Positions 62,198-64,000 of a stretch of 64,000 nt of DNA are shown in pieces. Position 1 is the first letter of the stretch; each line of letters begins with the position of its first letter. Source of the stretch: Rhynchonema sp. JSB1_4 (lineage: Eukaryota; Nematoda; Chromadorea; Monhysterida; Xyalidae); the NCBI GenBank assembly GCA_030248065.1, contig JASAMV010007198.1:1-64000 (forward strand), given 5' to 3'. Both the position numbers and the translations under genes were made by a program. Below the pieces are notes generated by a model. That model was not told the origin of the DNA, searched no databases, and saw only the letters and a list, made by a program, of their open reading frames with translations.

Positions 62198-63014
62198 GCC
62201 GTATCGTCGGAAATAGAACCCCCCCATTAATTGAACTTGAACCCCACCCAAATGGCTTGAAATAAAAAATAGAATCCCCATTAATTGACCCCCCCCATTA
62301 ATAGAACCCAACCTTCACCGTACCACAGATTAGTGGTATGGTAAGGCTGTGTTGTTGTGTCAAACAGTGGTGTAGCTACCCAGGCGGGGCGGCAACCTAC
62401 TGTACCACCAAAAATGCGGGGCGGCAACCTACCTACTGTACCAGCCGAGCTAGGGGGGGGTCGTACAACTGGGGGGGGGGGTCATCTGGAAACCGAAATT
62501 TTTTATGTCTAAATACTGAAGAAAATGTGGCCTAAAAAACTAATTTCGCGCGCAGCGCGCGATTTTTCGCCTATTTGCAGACAAATATGCTAATTTTATG
62601 CAGTTTTAAGCCAAAAATGAATGTTTTGGGTAAAAAGTTAGGTGGGGCGGCAACCTACCTACTGTACCAGGGGAGGGGCGGCAACCTACCTACTGTACCA
62701 GGCGAGGGGCGGCAACCTACCTACTGTACCTAGGGGGGGACCCCCCACTCCCCCCCAGCTACACCATTGGTGTCAAACGATGTTTAAGCTTGCGTACACA
62801 ACAGAATAAGCTTTTTAAGCATAATTACCGCTGTTAAAGCTAGAAAATACCGAAAACAAGCCATTTTTAGGGGCATTATTAACAATGATTTTTTTTGTTC
62901 GGGGGCCAAATGAAAAATATAACCCCCCCAATAATTGACCCCCATAAATTGAACCTCTCCAAAATGACCCCAGTGAAAAAATAGACCCTCCGGGTTCTAT
63001 TTCCGACAACGGTA
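62198..63014. mobile_element. GTCGGAAATAGAACC element (family B'), interrupted by M
   Basis: GCCGTATCGTCGGAAATAG at the left, CTATTTCCGACAACGGTA at the right, with the same interior as 58604-59456. Split at 62365 by a family M element. Confidence 0.75.
62365..62769. mobile_element. hAT-like MITE, family M, intact copy
   Basis: CAGTGGTGTAGCTACC to CCCAGCTACACCATTG, 405 bp, exact 8-bp duplication GTGTCAAA (62357-62364, 62770-62777). GGCAACCTACCTACTGTACC repeats and a CGCGCGCAGCGCGCG palindrome. The empty site can be read at about 59197 in the related element. Confidence 0.95.
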
Positions 63015-64000
63015 GGACATGGCAGTTTCGCGTCAGTTGGATTCCGCTTGTGCGGTGAATTCTATCTCCGCGTGACGACCACAACAGCTCTTTTTTCCCA
63101 CAGTGCCCTTAAAAAAGCGGTTTTTTTCAGGTTGAAACGGAAAAGTGTCGAAACGAAATACATTTTTTCGTTAAACGTTCACAATTCGGTTTTTTCATAC
63201 GTTTGTTACAGTGTGGTACTTGGTCAGGGTCAGGGTGACGATAGATAGATTGGGACCCGAAATGTGTTGACGATAGCAGTGTTGTAGTGGCAGGCCCATG
63301 TGTGGGAGGCACAGTTGTTGTGGCAGGGGGGAGTTGGGGGGGTTACCCCCTCTCAGTACTTACCTACCACAAAACCCGAGGGAGGGTTGGGGGTTGACAG
63401 TAGTAGTTTTAGTGGGCCAGAAAGTTTGCACTTCCAAATGCTTGAATCGCGTTAGTTTGCGATTATTGCACCTTGCCCATAAGAAAATGGCTGCGTTGAT
63501 CCTGCAAAATGAAGTGAAAAATACAAGAGCTATGTTTTTTGCGCCAGTTGCTTCAAAGGATCAGGTTGTCTATTCCTCTGCTTGTTGAGTACTTACCTCT
63601 CACACCTCTCAAGCAATTTTATGCCTTTTTAAGGCAAAAGTCGGTGTTTTTCGACCTTATTTTCCCAAAAATCGCAAACCCACACATAATACCTATTGGT
63701 AGGCGATTTTCAGCGAAAATTTGGAAAAAGTACTGTTTTTACAGCATTTTTTTGGCCAGAATTGTACCACAAAAACAGTGTTTTTTTCGGCTTTTTGGGT
63801 GACCAAAATCATACCTCTCACGCTTCCGGTCCCAGCCCCGCATCATACTTACCGCACATGGGCCTGCCACTACACTGGTTGAAACCCCGAAACCCCCCTA
63901 AGCCTAAGCCTCAGAGGTGGCCGTCGAAAATCCCGAAAAAAATCCCGAAAAAAAATCCCGAAACGAAAAACCCCGAAAAAAAATCCCGAAAAGCAAAAAT
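63015..64000. repeat. repeat fragments to window end
   Basis: 63213-63275: a family E fragment (GACGATAGATAGATTGGG). 63278-63876: CAGTGTTGTAGTGGCAGGCCC to GGGCCTGCCACTACACTG, a further CAGTG element with ACTTACC words. 63896-63914: CCTAAGCCTAAGCC. 63913 to the edge: start of a family Q element (CAGAGGTGGCCGTCG, AAATCCCGAAAA repeats), cut by the window end. Confidence 0.65.

Overview
This window is animal nuclear DNA, almost certainly from a nematode. Evidence: intron-rich genes with short introns and TTTCAG-type 3' splice sites, recognisable metazoan genes (cyclin C, PheRS alpha, SLC52, SLCO, ATG3, granulin, a family-31 galactosyltransferase, a MOLO-1/TPM-like membrane protein), and interstitial (GCCTAA)n tracts, the complement of the nematode telomere repeat TTAGGC. 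No rRNA, tRNA or CRISPR array was recognised, and no complete autonomous transposon is present.

Layout. 1-2.3 kb: 3' part of an F-box gene and weaker F-box/LRR-like coding stretches. 2.3-6.9 kb: nested non-autonomous transposons. 6.9-9.4 kb: cyclin C (8 exons, closed reading frame). 9.6-14.8 kb: two GST-C-like exons that can splice in frame into phenylalanyl-tRNA synthetase alpha (13 exons, complete). 15.2-18.3 kb: SLC52-type riboflavin transporter. 18.9-19.9 kb (minus): small secreted protein. 21.8-25.8 kb: SLCO organic anion transporter. 26.2-31.25 kb (minus): 14-exon nuclear zinc-finger protein. 31.5-40.5 kb: mostly nested MITEs. 40.6-46.2 kb: ATG3, complete in 8 exons, introns full of transposons. 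47.0-50.0 kb (minus): MOLO-1/TPM-like protein. 52-53.9 kb (minus): secreted protein. 54.9-57.3 kb: galactosyltransferase with a granulin gene on the opposite strand inside one intron. 58-64 kb: MITEs and telomere-like repeats.

The outstanding feature is the transposon landscape. More than a dozen families of roughly 300-650 bp foldback elements share a plan: termini CAGTG.../CAGAG.../TAGGG..., G-runs just inside, a family-specific short motif repeated near both ends, and often a GCGCGC-rich core. Exact 8-bp target duplications seen around many of them point to hAT-type transposition. They are nested up to three levels deep, and intact relatives elsewhere in the window allow the original sites to be read. 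A second class with TA duplications (TACCGTA termini) and a 5'-truncated LINE with a 13-bp duplication have inserted into these elements. Exon coordinates come from hand splicing by frame and homology; the best genes (cyclin C, FARSA, SLC52, ATG3, galactosyltransferase, granulin, zinc-finger protein) close without frame conflict.
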